Below are positions 1 to 10,200 of a stretch of DNA of 17,729 bases, in pieces (position 1 is the stretch's first letter; each line of letters starts with the position of its first letter). Both the position numbers and the translations under genes were made by a program. The DNA comes from JAWLFI01 sp964525165. GTDB lineage: Bacteria > Bacteroidota > Bacteroidia > Chitinophagales > Saprospiraceae. Below the pieces are notes generated by a model that had not been told where the DNA came from, searched no databases, and saw nothing but the letters and a program-made list of their open reading frames with translations. The stretch spans positions 1 through 17,729 of the forward strand of contig CAZGGG010000059.1 of NCBI GenBank assembly GCA_964525165.1, read 5' to 3'.

Positions 1-2526
1 GATGGCATTGATGATGCAGTGGATAATTGTCCCTTGGAGTCGAATCCGGGTCAGGAAGATACGGATGGCGATGGCTTAGGAGATGCGTGTGATCCGGATG
101 ATGATAATGATGGTATAGATGATGCAGTGGATAATTGTCCCTTGGAGTCAAATCCGGGTCAGGAAGATACGGATGGTGATGGCTTAGGGGATGCATGTGA
201 TCCGGATGACGATAATGATGGTATAGATGATGGAGTGGATAATTGTCCTTTGGAGTCAAATCCGGGCCAGGAAGATACGGACAGTGATGGCTTAGGAGAT
301 GCGTGTGATCCGGATGACGACAATGATGGTATTTTAGATGGCCCTGATAATTGTCCTCTCCTATCAAATCCCGGACAGGAAGACAATGATTTAGATGGCA
401 TAGGAGATTTATGTGACCCGGATGATGATAACGATGGCATTGATGATGGAGTGGATAATTGTCCGTTGGAGTCGAATCCGGGTCAGGAAGATACGGATGG
501 TGATGGATTAGGAGATGTATGCGACCTGGATGATGATAATGATGGTATAGATGATGCGGTAGATAACTGTCCATTAGTGTCGAATCCGGGTCAGGAGGAT
601 AATGATAATGATGGATTAGGAGATGTATGCGACCCGGATGATGATAATGATGGTATAGATGATGCGGTAGATAATTGTCCCTTGGAGTCAAATCCGGGTC
701 AGGAAGATACGGATGGTGATGGATTAGGAGATGTATGCGACCTGGATGATGATAATGATGGTATAGATGATGCGGTAGATAATTGTCCTTTAGTGTCTAA
801 TCCCGGGCAAGTGGACACGGATGGCGATGGCCTGGGAGATGCCTGTGACTTCGACGATGACAATGATGGTGTTCTGGATGTAAATGATAATTGTCCCACC
901 ATATCAAACCCCGGACAAGAGGATACGGATGGAGACGGCCTAGGCAACCTTTGTGATCCGGATGACGATGGAGACGGAGTGAATGATGATATTGACAATT
1001 GTCCTTTGGAGTTTAACCCAGGTCAAGAAGATACAGATGGTGACGGGATTGGGGATGCTTGTGAAGATGATATAGATGGTGACGGTGTTGCAGATGCAAA
1101 TGATAATTGTCCCACCATATCGAACCCCGGGCAGGAAGATACGGATGGAGACGGCCTGGGTAACCTTTGTGACCCTGATGACGATGGCGATGGTGTGGAT
1201 GATGTTGTTGATAATTGCCCTTTGGTGTTTAATCCTGGCCAGGAAGATGCAGATGGGGATGGAGTTGGTGATGCGTGTGAAGGGGATATGGATAGTGATG
1301 GGATTTTAGATGATAATGACAATTGTCCCTCAATATTCAATCCAGGGCAGGAAGATTTAGATGGGGATGGTATCGGAGATCTTTGTGATGATGATGTCGA
1401 CGGTGATCAGATCCTCAATGATGAAGATAATTGTCCACTGATTTCAAATACGAATCAGTCAGATAATGATAACGATGGCATAGGAGATTTATGTGATCCT
1501 GATGATGATAATGACGGTATTGCCGATGATGAAGACAATTGTCCCTTTAACTCGAATACAAATCAATTGGACAATGATTTAGATGGTATAGGAGATGTAT
1601 GCGATGCTGATGATGATAATGATGGAGTCAATGATGAAGAAGATAATTGCCCACTTGTACCAAATTCTTTACAAGATGATCTGGATGTGGATGGCATAGG
1701 AGATGCCTGTGATCCGGATGACGATGGGGATGGCATAGTGGATGAAATTGATAACTGTCCTCAGCTTTCTAATCCAAACCAGTTGGACAATGATTTAGAT
1801 GGCATAGGAGATGTATGCGATCCGGATGATGATAACGATGGCATACCTGATGAGACTGACAACTGCCCATTCACAGCCAACCCAGATCAAGTTGATAGTG
1901 ACGGGAATGGTGTGGGCGATGCATGTGAGAATGATAAAGATGGTGATGGAATATCAGACGAATTGGATAACTGCCCGGATATTCCCAATACTGCGCAAGT
2001 AGATACTGATGACGATGGCATAGGAGATGCCTGTGATTCAGATGATGACAATGATGGAGTAGATGATGATGAAGATAATTGTCCACTGATAGCCAATGCA
2101 GGCCAAGAAGATAATGATGGGGATGGCATAGGAGATTTATGTGACCCGGATGATGATAATGATGGTGTGCCCGATCAAGACGATAATTGTCCACTCATCT
2201 CCAACCCGAACCAAGAAGACAGCGATGGGGATGGTATCGGTGATGCATGTGATATGGTTTCTTCATATTCTGCGGATCCACTTGACCTTCAATTATCTCC
2301 CAATCCTTCTGCAGGTAGGTTAAGGATTCTTCATCAAGGGCAGCTTTATAGTCATGTCGACCGCATTCTAATTTATGATTTAAATGGTCGATGTCTGCGG
2401 CAGTTTAAGGCTCAGGAGGGGCCTTTGGGTGAAATAGATCTGAATGCTTTCGAACAAGGACTATACATTTTGAAAATTTTGAGTGATGACAAATGGTCCA
2501 CACATCAAATAATCATTCAAAAATAG
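1..2526 (+). CDS. TSP3-repeat protein with T9SS C-terminal sorting domain (5' end outside window)
   Basis: The frame is open from base 1 and already encodes a repeat fragment (DGIDDAV), so the gene begins upstream; the GTG at 19 is a repeat codon, not a start. It encodes 21 tandem 36-residue units, each opening with DNCP and carrying a second Cys in a GDxCD/GDxCE context. Asp/Asn/Gly loops such as DxDxDG match the calcium-binding thrombospondin type 3 repeat family, in which the Cys pairs link neighbouring units. After the last unit (ends at 2253) comes a linker and a tail of about 80 residues with LQLSPNPSAG, a central IYDLNGR and a terminal GLYILKI...IIIQK, the pattern of a type A Por secretion tail. 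The expected product is a rod-like protein carried across the outer membrane by the type IX system and anchored or released at the surface, with calcium stiffening the stalk. Only 4 nt separate it from the next gene. The upstream N-terminal domain, which could give the specific function, is not visible. Confidence 0.93.
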   Translation, partial: DGIDDAVDNCPLESNPGQEDTDGDGLGDACDPDDDNDGIDDAVDNCPLESNPGQEDTDGDGLGDACDPDDDNDGIDDGVDNCPLESNPGQEDTDSDGLGDACDPDDDNDGILDGPDNCPLLSNPGQEDNDLDGIGDLCDPDDDNDGIDDGVDNCPLESNPGQEDTDGDGLGDVCDLDDDNDGIDDAVDNCPLVSNPGQEDNDNDGLGDVCDPDDDNDGIDDAVDNCPLESNPGQEDTDGDGLGDVCDLDDDNDGIDDAVDNCPLVSNPGQVDTDGDGLGDACDFDDDNDGVLDVNDNCPTISNPGQEDTDGDGLGNLCDPDDDGDGVNDDIDNCPLEFNPGQEDTDGDGIGDACEDDIDGDGVADANDNCPTISNPGQEDTDGDGLGNLCDPDDDGDGVDDVVDNCPLVFNPGQEDADGDGVGDACEGDMDSDGILDDNDNCPSIFNPGQEDLDGDGIGDLCDDDVDGDQILNDEDNCPLISNTNQSDNDNDGIGDLCDPDDDNDGIADDEDNCPFNSNTNQLDNDLDGIGDVCDADDDNDGVNDEEDNCPLVPNSLQDDLDVDGIGDACDPDDDGDGIVDEIDNCPQLSNPNQLDNDLDGIGDVCDPDDDNDGIPDETDNCPFTANPDQVDSDGNGVGDACENDKDGDGISDELDNCPDIPNTAQVDTDDDGIGDACDSDDDNDGVDDDEDNCPLIANAGQEDNDGDGIGDLCDPDDDNDGVPDQDDNCPLISNPNQEDSDGDGIGDACDMVSSYSADPLDLQLSPNPSAGRLRILHQGQLYSHVDRILIYDLNGRCLRQFKAQEGPLGEIDLNAFEQGLYILKILSDDKWSTHQIIIQK
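454..885 (+). repeat. Higher-order 216-bp repeat (TSP3 units 5-6 duplicated as 7-8)
   Basis: Unit 7 (from 670) encodes the same 36 residues as unit 5 (from 454) and differs at only two bases (465/681 and 474/690). The identity runs on into the first codon of the following unit. Units 6 and 8 share DNCPLVSNPGQ, distinct from the DNCPLESNPGQ of units 5 and 7. The alternating pattern indicates a recent two-unit duplication or conversion rather than single-unit slippage. Confidence 0.8.
886..1317 (+). repeat. Higher-order 216-bp repeat (TSP3 units 9-10 and 11-12)
   Basis: Units 9 (from 886) and 11 (from 1102) share DNCPTISNPGQEDTDGDGLG followed by NLCDPDDDGDGV, while units 10 and 12 share an FNPGQED...GDACE version whose second half lacks the usual CDPDDDNDG loop. 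This is a second, older two-unit duplication: the copies differ at about a dozen bases between units 9 and 11, and more between 10 and 12. Confidence 0.75.
2281..2523 (+). other. T9SS type A C-terminal sorting domain (within the TSP3 protein)
   Basis: The last 81 residues begin LDLQLSPNPSAG and include a hydrophobic strand with IYDLNGRCLRQF, a turn with DLNAFEQGLYILKI, and a basic hydrophobic terminus IIIQK. This is the order of motifs found in the Por_Secre_tail family, the signal recognised by the type IX translocon and removed by the PorU-type sortase. It is the only such tail among the complete proteins of this window. Confidence 0.85.
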
Positions 2527-2530
2527 ACGG

Positions 2531-4204
2531 ATGAGGTTATTTGTGATTCTGGCTATAATATTAGGATTCTGTTTGCCCGGTGAAGCTCAGAATATTGAAA
2601 CAATCTCGCTCAAGTCTAAGCCTGGGTTGTCAGGCGGTGTCCACCTTGGTACTCAATTTTATGCTGCTAATGGAATTGCCAACCGAAGATCACCCTTTTC
2701 CTATAATTTGTCCGGAAATTTAAGGTTGAAGTGGGGTCTTGTGAATGTGCCTTTGAGTTTCAGCTTCAGGGATCAAAACCTAAGTTATAATGCACGCTTC
2801 AATAAATTTGGCATCAGCCCCTATTATAAATGGGCAAAATTACACATAGGCCATAGGTCAATGCGATTTAGTAACTATAGCCTTAACGGCAAAAACTTCT
2901 TTGGTGTCGGCACTGAGCTTACACCCGGGAAACTTCGTTTTTCAGCATTTTATGGAAATATTAGAAATCACCTTGCTCAAAGAGATGAGCGAATCGTGGG
3001 AGGAACTTTGGTGCCCACATTCAACAGAAGAGCATATGGAGCAAAAATAGGTTATGGAACTCGAGCCAACCACTTTGATATCATTTTCTTAAAAATCAAG
3101 GATGTTGAAAATGAGCCCATTAGTGATGAACCTGTTCCCGGCATTCAATTAGATCCTGCTGAGAATATTGTTTTAGGTACACAATGGCAAACGACCTTTT
3201 TCAAAAGACTTCAGTTTGGGGGTACAATCAACTTCAGTGCATTTACTGAAAACACAGCTCTCCAGGGAATTCCATTACAAAACTCCTCTATTAAGTTTCT
3301 CAATAATTGGACGACGATTAACCCCTCTACCCGTCTGAGTATGGCAGGTGAACTCAATGCCGGATTAAATTTTCCTTCTTTTGGTATCGGTCTTCAGTAT
3401 AGAAGGGTAGAACCCAATTACCGTTCACTAGGAATGACATTCATTCAAGCCGATATTGAGGCCTACACCGCTATGACTCGTTTTTCGTTTTTTAAGCGCA
3501 AATTATCCCTAAACCTTAGAGGAGGCTATGAAAGAAACAACTTAAGGAATTTAGACTATTTAGGACGACAGAGGTTAATTGGCTCCGCTAGATTGACGCT
3601 CCTTCCGGCTAAAGGATGGAATATTGGAATCCACTATTCCAACTTTCAGTACGAGAGTGTAGACGGTCTGGTAGAAATCAATGACACCCTCAGGCAGGTT
3701 AGTGTAAATGAGTCAATGGGACTCAACATGAATTATACTTTTCGGTCTGAGCATAGATCCTTTGGCCTTTTTGCCAGCTTCCAAAGAAATGTGAACATGG
3801 ATCAAAGCCCTATCCTGACTATTGCCCGGGATATTGTCAGTATAAATGGAAACCTTGGCATTCGTTGGGATTGGTCTGACTTGGGTTTGACAATACGTCC
3901 TTCACTTATTTATACTCAAATTCAAATAGAAGAGATGAACAGAACCCAATTTGGAGGAAGTGCTCGGATGAATAAAGAATTATTTAATGAGAAGCTACAA
4001 GCCGCACTTCAATTTCGCTGGTCGGGTATCAGAGAAAGTGGCGCTCAAGTTGGACATATTATTTTTTCAGGACTAAATCTGAGATACCAACTTAATACTA
4101 GTCAGCAAGTTGTGGCTATGTTTTCATATATGGACCGTCGCTCTTCGGTCAGAACGGATTTTAATGAATTTCGATCCAGTCTTTCCTACGGCTTAAACTT
4201 TTGA
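2531..4204 (+). CDS. Probable outer-membrane beta-barrel protein
   Basis: The 557-residue product starts with a Sec signal peptide (MRLFVILAIILGFCLPGEAQ, predicted cut around residues 19-20). The rest is almost entirely short alternating amphipathic strands rich in Tyr, Phe, Gly and Asn, for example FSYNLSGNLRLKWG, LSLNLRGGYERN and FGIGLQYRRVEPNYRS. The last residue is Phe after SLSYGLNF, as expected for the BAM-recognised final strand of an outer-membrane barrel. No TonB box, plug or OmpA-like domain is visible, and it is much longer than PorP/SprF proteins, so I do not assign it to a named family. It lies 4 nt after the TSP3 gene and its stop is 2 nt before the next ATG, so it is probably translationally coupled to both. 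By position it may act as pore, anchor or exporter for the giant protein encoded next; that role is inference. Confidence 0.75.
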   Translation: MRLFVILAIILGFCLPGEAQNIETISLKSKPGLSGGVHLGTQFYAANGIANRRSPFSYNLSGNLRLKWGLVNVPLSFSFRDQNLSYNARFNKFGISPYYKWAKLHIGHRSMRFSNYSLNGKNFFGVGTELTPGKLRFSAFYGNIRNHLAQRDERIVGGTLVPTFNRRAYGAKIGYGTRANHFDIIFLKIKDVENEPISDEPVPGIQLDPAENIVLGTQWQTTFFKRLQFGGTINFSAFTENTALQGIPLQNSSIKFLNNWTTINPSTRLSMAGELNAGLNFPSFGIGLQYRRVEPNYRSLGMTFIQADIEAYTAMTRFSFFKRKLSLNLRGGYERNNLRNLDYLGRQRLIGSARLTLLPAKGWNIGIHYSNFQYESVDGLVEINDTLRQVSVNESMGLNMNYTFRSEHRSFGLFASFQRNVNMDQSPILTIARDIVSINGNLGIRWDWSDLGLTIRPSLIYTQIQIEEMNRTQFGGSARMNKELFNEKLQAALQFRWSGIRESGAQVGHIIFSGLNLRYQLNTSQQVVAMFSYMDRRSSVRTDFNEFRSSLSYGLNF

Positions 4205-4206
4205 CT

Positions 4207-7200
4207 ATGCGCTATTGGATGTGGATATTGCTTTTCGGATGTATGGCTGCAGTAATGAGTGGACAGCGACCGATTGAAATTATCACTCAACTCAACACTC
4301 CCTTCCCCACTGAAGTAGGAGATTTTATAGAGCAATTTGATCAATTTACCATTACGGTCATCAATCATTCTGACCAGATCCAGGAAATCTATTTACTGGC
4401 AGATTACTTCGGTGACAATGGAATTTCGGTTACCATGGATCGTTTCTATCAACCGGCTCAATCCTTGATTATTCCGCCCAATGATGTAGCTGTCCTAACA
4501 GCTGAAGACCTGGAAAGCCTCAATGCGGATTTAATAGAAGATCAAGTTTTTTATGAGGGCATCACTCAACAACAATTACTGTTTGGCTCTATTCCTGAAG
4601 GTAATTACACTTTGTGCATTAACGCTTTTGATTTTAATACCGGCGCATTACTCAGTGTAGGATGCTCTATGCCGGTATATGTTTCCAATGCGAACGTCCC
4701 TAATATTATAATGCCATTTGAGGGAGATTCTATTCCGGTCAGCGAGCTACCGGTATTCAATATCATTTGGGAATTTCCCGGAAACCTTGGCCAATTGGCC
4801 ATGGATCTGCAATATGAAATGAAAATTGTAGACATCACCGAAAACTATGATTGGGATATTGAAGAGTTGTTCAGTGATGCAGGTATTCCGGTTCATTTGG
4901 AAGAGTTGATTGAAGGGCAAACCCAATATATTTACAATGGTTTTGGAGATGATCCGGCATTACAAGAAGGACATGAATACGGTATCCGAATCAGAGCTAT
5001 AGATCCTATGCAGCAGCATGCTTTCGCAAATGGTGGATATAGTGAAATACGCCGATTTTGGTATGGTAGCCCGGGACAATTGTTTGAAGATGAAGGTGAA
5101 GACCCCACAGCCTCGAATGATAGTCTACCCGTTGATTGTGAAAACCGCTGCAATATTGCCCTTTCAAGTAATACCACTCCCATCACAGACCTGAGCTCAA
5201 TTGATGAAATAAATCTTGGCCATTTCACATTGGAGAACTATAACCTGACCCTTGCAGGTGAAGCATTTAACGGAGAGGCCGAAGTTCAATTTAGCTTTTT
5301 AAGGGATATACGCATACGCGTTCAGGTCGCAAACCTCAAAGTCAACAGTGATGGCGAGGCTTTTGAAGGCAGCGCACGGGCAATCTTAGCTGCAGGAGAA
5401 GATATTCAATCTCTTGCGGACCATTTACAATTTCCGGATGAGCTGGATATTTTGTTGGATCAGATCGAACCCAATGAGCAGGACGACCTTAGTAATTTAA
5501 TAGAAGGTGTCAGGACCTTAGACGCTTTGTTTGGATCGGGTGCTGTTGGGCTTCCCTTGGGTATACCCTATGCATTGCAAGGGAATCAACTCTACCTTGG
5601 ACTTACAGATCTAAAGTTGAGTCCTGAGGGCGCAAAAGCTAAAGTAATATTAAACGCTAAACTTGCTTTGTTTGATGGAGAAGAGCGGTTATTAATGGTG
5701 GGAGACTCTGTTTGCATTCATCCGGAAGGTTTTGGGGGTGACTATCAATTTGGGCTCAAACAAAATATTTCCATCACCAATGAAAATGCAGATCATTTTG
5801 ATCTGGTATTGAATGGCGCTGATGAAGAGCAGGGGAACTATTGCAACGTTCAAATGGGATGTAATGGCGTGGAAGCTATGAACATCAGGGGGCATGTCAA
5901 GTTTCCCCGAAATGTGCTGACACCCTACCAGGAAGGTATGACTGAACCTCCGGCACCTGAAGAAAAAGTCCGAGCTGATTTTAGCTTCTCCATAAATATG
6001 GGGGAAGGGGACGGACAAGATTCAACTGCCCTGTCGAATAATGTGAATTGGATTGCCTCTGTAGATGTTGAGCCCTTTACCATCACAGGATTAAAAGGCT
6101 GGAAATTTGAAACTCAACGAGCTTATTTGGATATGAGCGATCTAGCGAATCCGGAGGACGCTTTTTTTCCGGAAGGGTATCATACCGTCACTAATGATTT
6201 TAGAGGGTTTTACCTGAAAGAAGCCAAATTGACCCCTCCCGCACATATTCTTCTGGATTCCTCTTACGTAATGGTTTCTGACCTATTGCTTGATCCTGCC
6301 TTATACGGCAAAATTGAAGCCGCAAGCATTCTGCCCATCGAAAAGGGTAATCTAGCCGGCTTCGGCTTTGGAATTGATTCCCTACTCCTTGAATTTTACG
6401 ATAGCAATCTTCAAATGGGCAGAATGACAGGGCCCCTTCAATTACCCATAACCGACCAAACAGATAGTCTGACATACACTGCTTTAATTGAAAGCATACA
6501 ACCTGCAGGAGAGGCTCCAGACTATGGATATGTCTTTGATCTGATGCTCCAGGAGAATGTTAAGTTTCCTTTCATGATTGCCGAAGGGGAAATCTATGAC
6601 GATTCCTATATGAACATTGCATTTATACCGAGTGCTAGTCAAGATGTGTTTATTCAAACTTACTTGCATGGCCAATTGAATATCGATACAGAACAGTTGT
6701 ACCCCGAAGATTTACCGGATTTGCCTGCACAGGCAAAGTTGGTAGAAATAGAGTACCAATTTGATTATACCTCAGGTATCGGGTTTAATCCGGATAATAC
6801 CTCAATAGGTTTTGCCAGTCCTCAGAAATTGTTGGGTGGATTTCCGGTCAATATGGACAATTTTAATGTAGGTATTGATGCGAGTTACGAAACGGTAGCC
6901 GTTCAATTTGATGTAGGCATTTCTTTTGGGGTGGGTGAGTTAGATCTGGCGGCCGGAGCTTCATTTGATATCATCTCAAACTTGGAGCCGATCGATGCAG
7001 CAGGAGATATTATCGAGGATGGTCCGGGAGGTGCGCTATCTGTAGTCAAAACGTTGAAGTTGAACGGCTTACAATTTGATTCTATTTTTATTGAGCTGGA
7101 CAAAGGTTCATTCGCATTTGAGGGTATGATTGCCTTTTATAATGAACCCTTGGAGACCGGAGGGAGAGATAAAGGTGTGAGAGGGGAGCTGAATGTCACC

Positions 7201-10200
7201 CTACCTGTTGGTGGTATTCAAGGGCGTATTGAAGCTGTTTTTGGCAATATCGGCGACCCACCGGATGTTGTTCAGGGTCAACCGGTCAGTTATAGTGAGG
7301 ATTATTACGCCTATTGGTATGTAAAAGGATTGATCGCTACAGGAACAGGAATTCCTATTTGCTCCGGAGTAGGGCTGTATGGAATAGGAGCGGGGGTAGG
7401 ATATAATATGGTTCAAACATCCAGTGCCGAGGTGGTGAATGGTGAAGTGATTGGCGATGCTGTTTTTGAGCCGGTATTCAACTCCTTCCGAATTGAACTT
7501 ACTGTGATACTCGGAACCCATCCCAAACCGGATGCTTTTAATGCTGATGTGACCATCGGGGCTCAGTTTGTCAATGGAGGCCTCGACATGCTGTTTATAG
7601 AAGGAAATGGCTACTTGATGACACCTATGGCAGACCGAGATGACCCTCAGGTATATATGGGCGTAGGGGTCTATTTTTATACTCAAAATGAAAGCCGGGA
7701 TTGGTTTATCGATGGGTTTTTAAGAGTCGCCGTCAATGTAGCAAAGGGTGCTTTCCGTGGGAATATGACGAATCCTGTAGTGGACAATCAAATGGTCGAT
7801 GCTCAGTTCTATGTCAGTGAAGAGCAGTGGTATTTTTATGCCGGTGAACCGGATTTTAACCCTAATGATGATCACGACCCACGTGGAAGTGCAGAATTTG
7901 CAATTAATGAAGAGGTCAAGGCAGAGTTTAAGGCGTATATGATGGTGGGACATGGTGTACCTACTGCATTACCTCCATTACCACCTGATGTACAACGCAT
8001 ATTGACCAATCCTTCCGGAGAACTGGCGGATACAGAATCTGCGGCCAATGTCGAAAGTAGTGCCGGAGGAGCAGCCGTCGCTGAAGGGGTGGGCTTTGCA
8101 CATGGTTCTTCGGGTAGCTTGGAAGCGAGCATTGACGCAAATATTATTTACGCCGATTTCTGGGTCTGTATGGGCTATGATATGAATATAACGAAGGCCG
8201 ATCCACCTGATTTTTGTGCCAATACCGGGCGAGTGAAAGGCATCAATGGTTGGTATGCGGAGGGCCAAGCCTACGCAGGAATTGAAGGAGGTTTGGGAGT
8301 GAAAGTGAAGCTCTTTGAAAAAGAACCTACGAAATTTCATCTAATGGACTTAGCAGCAGCCATTGCGCTTTATGGAGGTGCACCTGCTCCGTCTTATTTT
8401 GGGGGAACGGCCAGTGTTTACTACTCACTCTTGGGAGGTAAACTAGAAGGCTCTGAGACCTTCCAGTTTTCAGTAGGTGAGAAGTGTGCGGCAGCCCCTA
8501 ATGACCCTTTGGCCGGAATACAGTTTATTGAATATGTAGATCCGGGACATGGGGATAAAGATATCCCGCCTTATCAGCGAGCACTATGTAAATTTACACT
8601 CCCAATAGACGAAACCATCATCATCCCTGTTCCGGTACTGGATGCAAATAATCAGGTCATTAGAACTGATGAATTGGCATATACTCCTAGAGTAGAATAT
8701 AGCTTGAATCGTGACTTTAGAAATGATAAGTCTCCAGTACTTCTTCAACCTCAGCCTTGGGTTGACGAAGAAATCCATGATGCATTAGTTTTGAGACCCA
8801 GAGAGTTGCTTCAGGAAAATCGCTGGTATAAGCTGCGCATAACAGTAAAAGCAATTGATGAACAAAGCGGCGGATGGTTACGCGTAGACGATAAAATATG
8901 GACTCAGGATACAGTCATTAGATTCAAAACCGGACCCTATCCCGAGGATCTTTATCAGATGGTGAAGTACAGTATTCCAATGAATTATGAGCGTTACTAC
9001 TTGCAAGATGAAAACACTTCCGGAAAACTCTTTTTTACGACAGCCTTGCCGGCGGATCACTTCTTTCCGGCACAGGGTCTGAATGGATTAGTGAATTACC
9101 AGTACTTTGTTCGTTATACCAATTTGGAAACGCAAAGCCAGGAAGAATTCCCACTGGATATCAGTGCATGTTGTAATGCTTTCATTGCTCCTGAATTAAG
9201 TTATCCCATCCCTGAATTAGAAAATGAAAACATTTATGCTCTGCAAATTATCCGAAAAACTGATCTCTCAAAGATTACCAAGGGTGCTGAGGGAAAGGAT
9301 ACCCGAACCATCAGCCTGTTTTCCGGTGAAGATGGAGCCCAAAACCTCAATACGCGCGTTTTAAGTCCTGGGCAGACGATAGATCAAAATGAGTTTTTAC
9401 TTTATCATACTTATTTCCGCAGCTCGAAATATGACCATATGGCCGAAAAGATTGAGGCGGCTGTGGTCAATAATACGCTCTACTTCGGCAACCATCATTT
9501 GTATGGACGGAAGTTGAAGGTTGAATTCGAAATGCAGGAAAAGTTTGAGACCAGAGACTTCAGCTCGTTTTACCCGCCTATTGAGGGTTCTGAAGACCTG
9601 GAGTTCGCTCCGAGGGTAAAAATGACTGATATTTTCAGTACAGCATATCATAATGACGCAGAGCAAAAGATGGGTGATTTGCTGAATTACTTTGATCAGA
9701 ATATGCAATCCTATTGGTATTTCCCCGATTACCCCAATGACCTGCTGATTGACTGGACCTTATCCTCTTCTTCCGATATTTTGCCGGCAGGCCGATTAAG
9801 CGGACCTTTGGACCCACCACTCTCAGAAGATGAGGTTGCTAATCTTTGGGCTCAATACTTAGAAACCGGAAATTTAAATTATAGTCCTCCGACAGCACAA
9901 GGAAATACACAAGGTATAAGCTTTAGTGTGGAACTATCTCCTGATTATAGTTTGCGCTACAATAGTCATTTCCGCATTTCTAAAGACCGAAAGAAGGTAC
10001 TTGATTGGACGAATCACTTGCTCACGAATGACCTTTGGTTCCTTCCGCCCATGGAAGTCATTGTCGAAAATGATTTTCCGCAGTTTATGAATATGCGGGC
10101 GGCATTGCAACAAGCTGACTTTAGGATTGGAGAGAATCCGGGCGACTATTCCGTTTATTTCAATCGAAACAATTCTTCGATCCCGGGAGGTGAAGAATGG

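Larger units (their letters stand above)
1..2253 (+). repeat. 108-bp coding tandem repeat array (TSP3 units)
   Basis: Twenty-one units of 108 bp (36 codons) run without a change in period, starting at 22, 130, 238 and so on to 2182; the last lacks its final 12 codons. A partial unit fills 1-21. Units 1-3 are nearly identical (units 1 and 2 differ at six bases by my count), while units 13-21 differ much more, with changes such as SNTNQ, PNSLQ and PNTAQ replacing SNPGQ. All units keep both Cys codons. Copy number may vary between strains and may be misassembled from short reads. Confidence 0.95.

Noticed and set aside
19..21. GTG as the start of the first gene
   Set aside because: The frame is open upstream to base 1 and already encodes a repeat fragment; no signal peptide follows the GTG. 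The gene is truncated by the window edge.
159..2194. Several Ser/Pro-rich or His-rich open frames on the minus strand and one Met-rich frame on the plus strand within the TSP3 array
   Set aside because: They are mirror images of the Asp/Gly/Asn codon repeats in other frames and have the same 36-codon period; no independent coding evidence.
1..2253. Regular 108-bp repeats resembling a CRISPR or satellite array
   Set aside because: The period is a multiple of three, the frame is open throughout, and the variation keeps Cys, Asp and Gly codons. There is no repeat-spacer alternation. It is a coding TSP3 array.
4201..4206. TTG start six bases upstream for the giant protein
   Set aside because: It would overlap the barrel stop and add only two residues before a normal ATG-initiated signal peptide; ATG at 4207 is the simpler choice.
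6200..9820. Minus-strand open frames of 60-160 codons inside the giant gene
   Set aside because: They lie wholly antisense to a continuous signal-peptide-bearing gene, show no recognisable domains and have compositions expected for antisense shadows.
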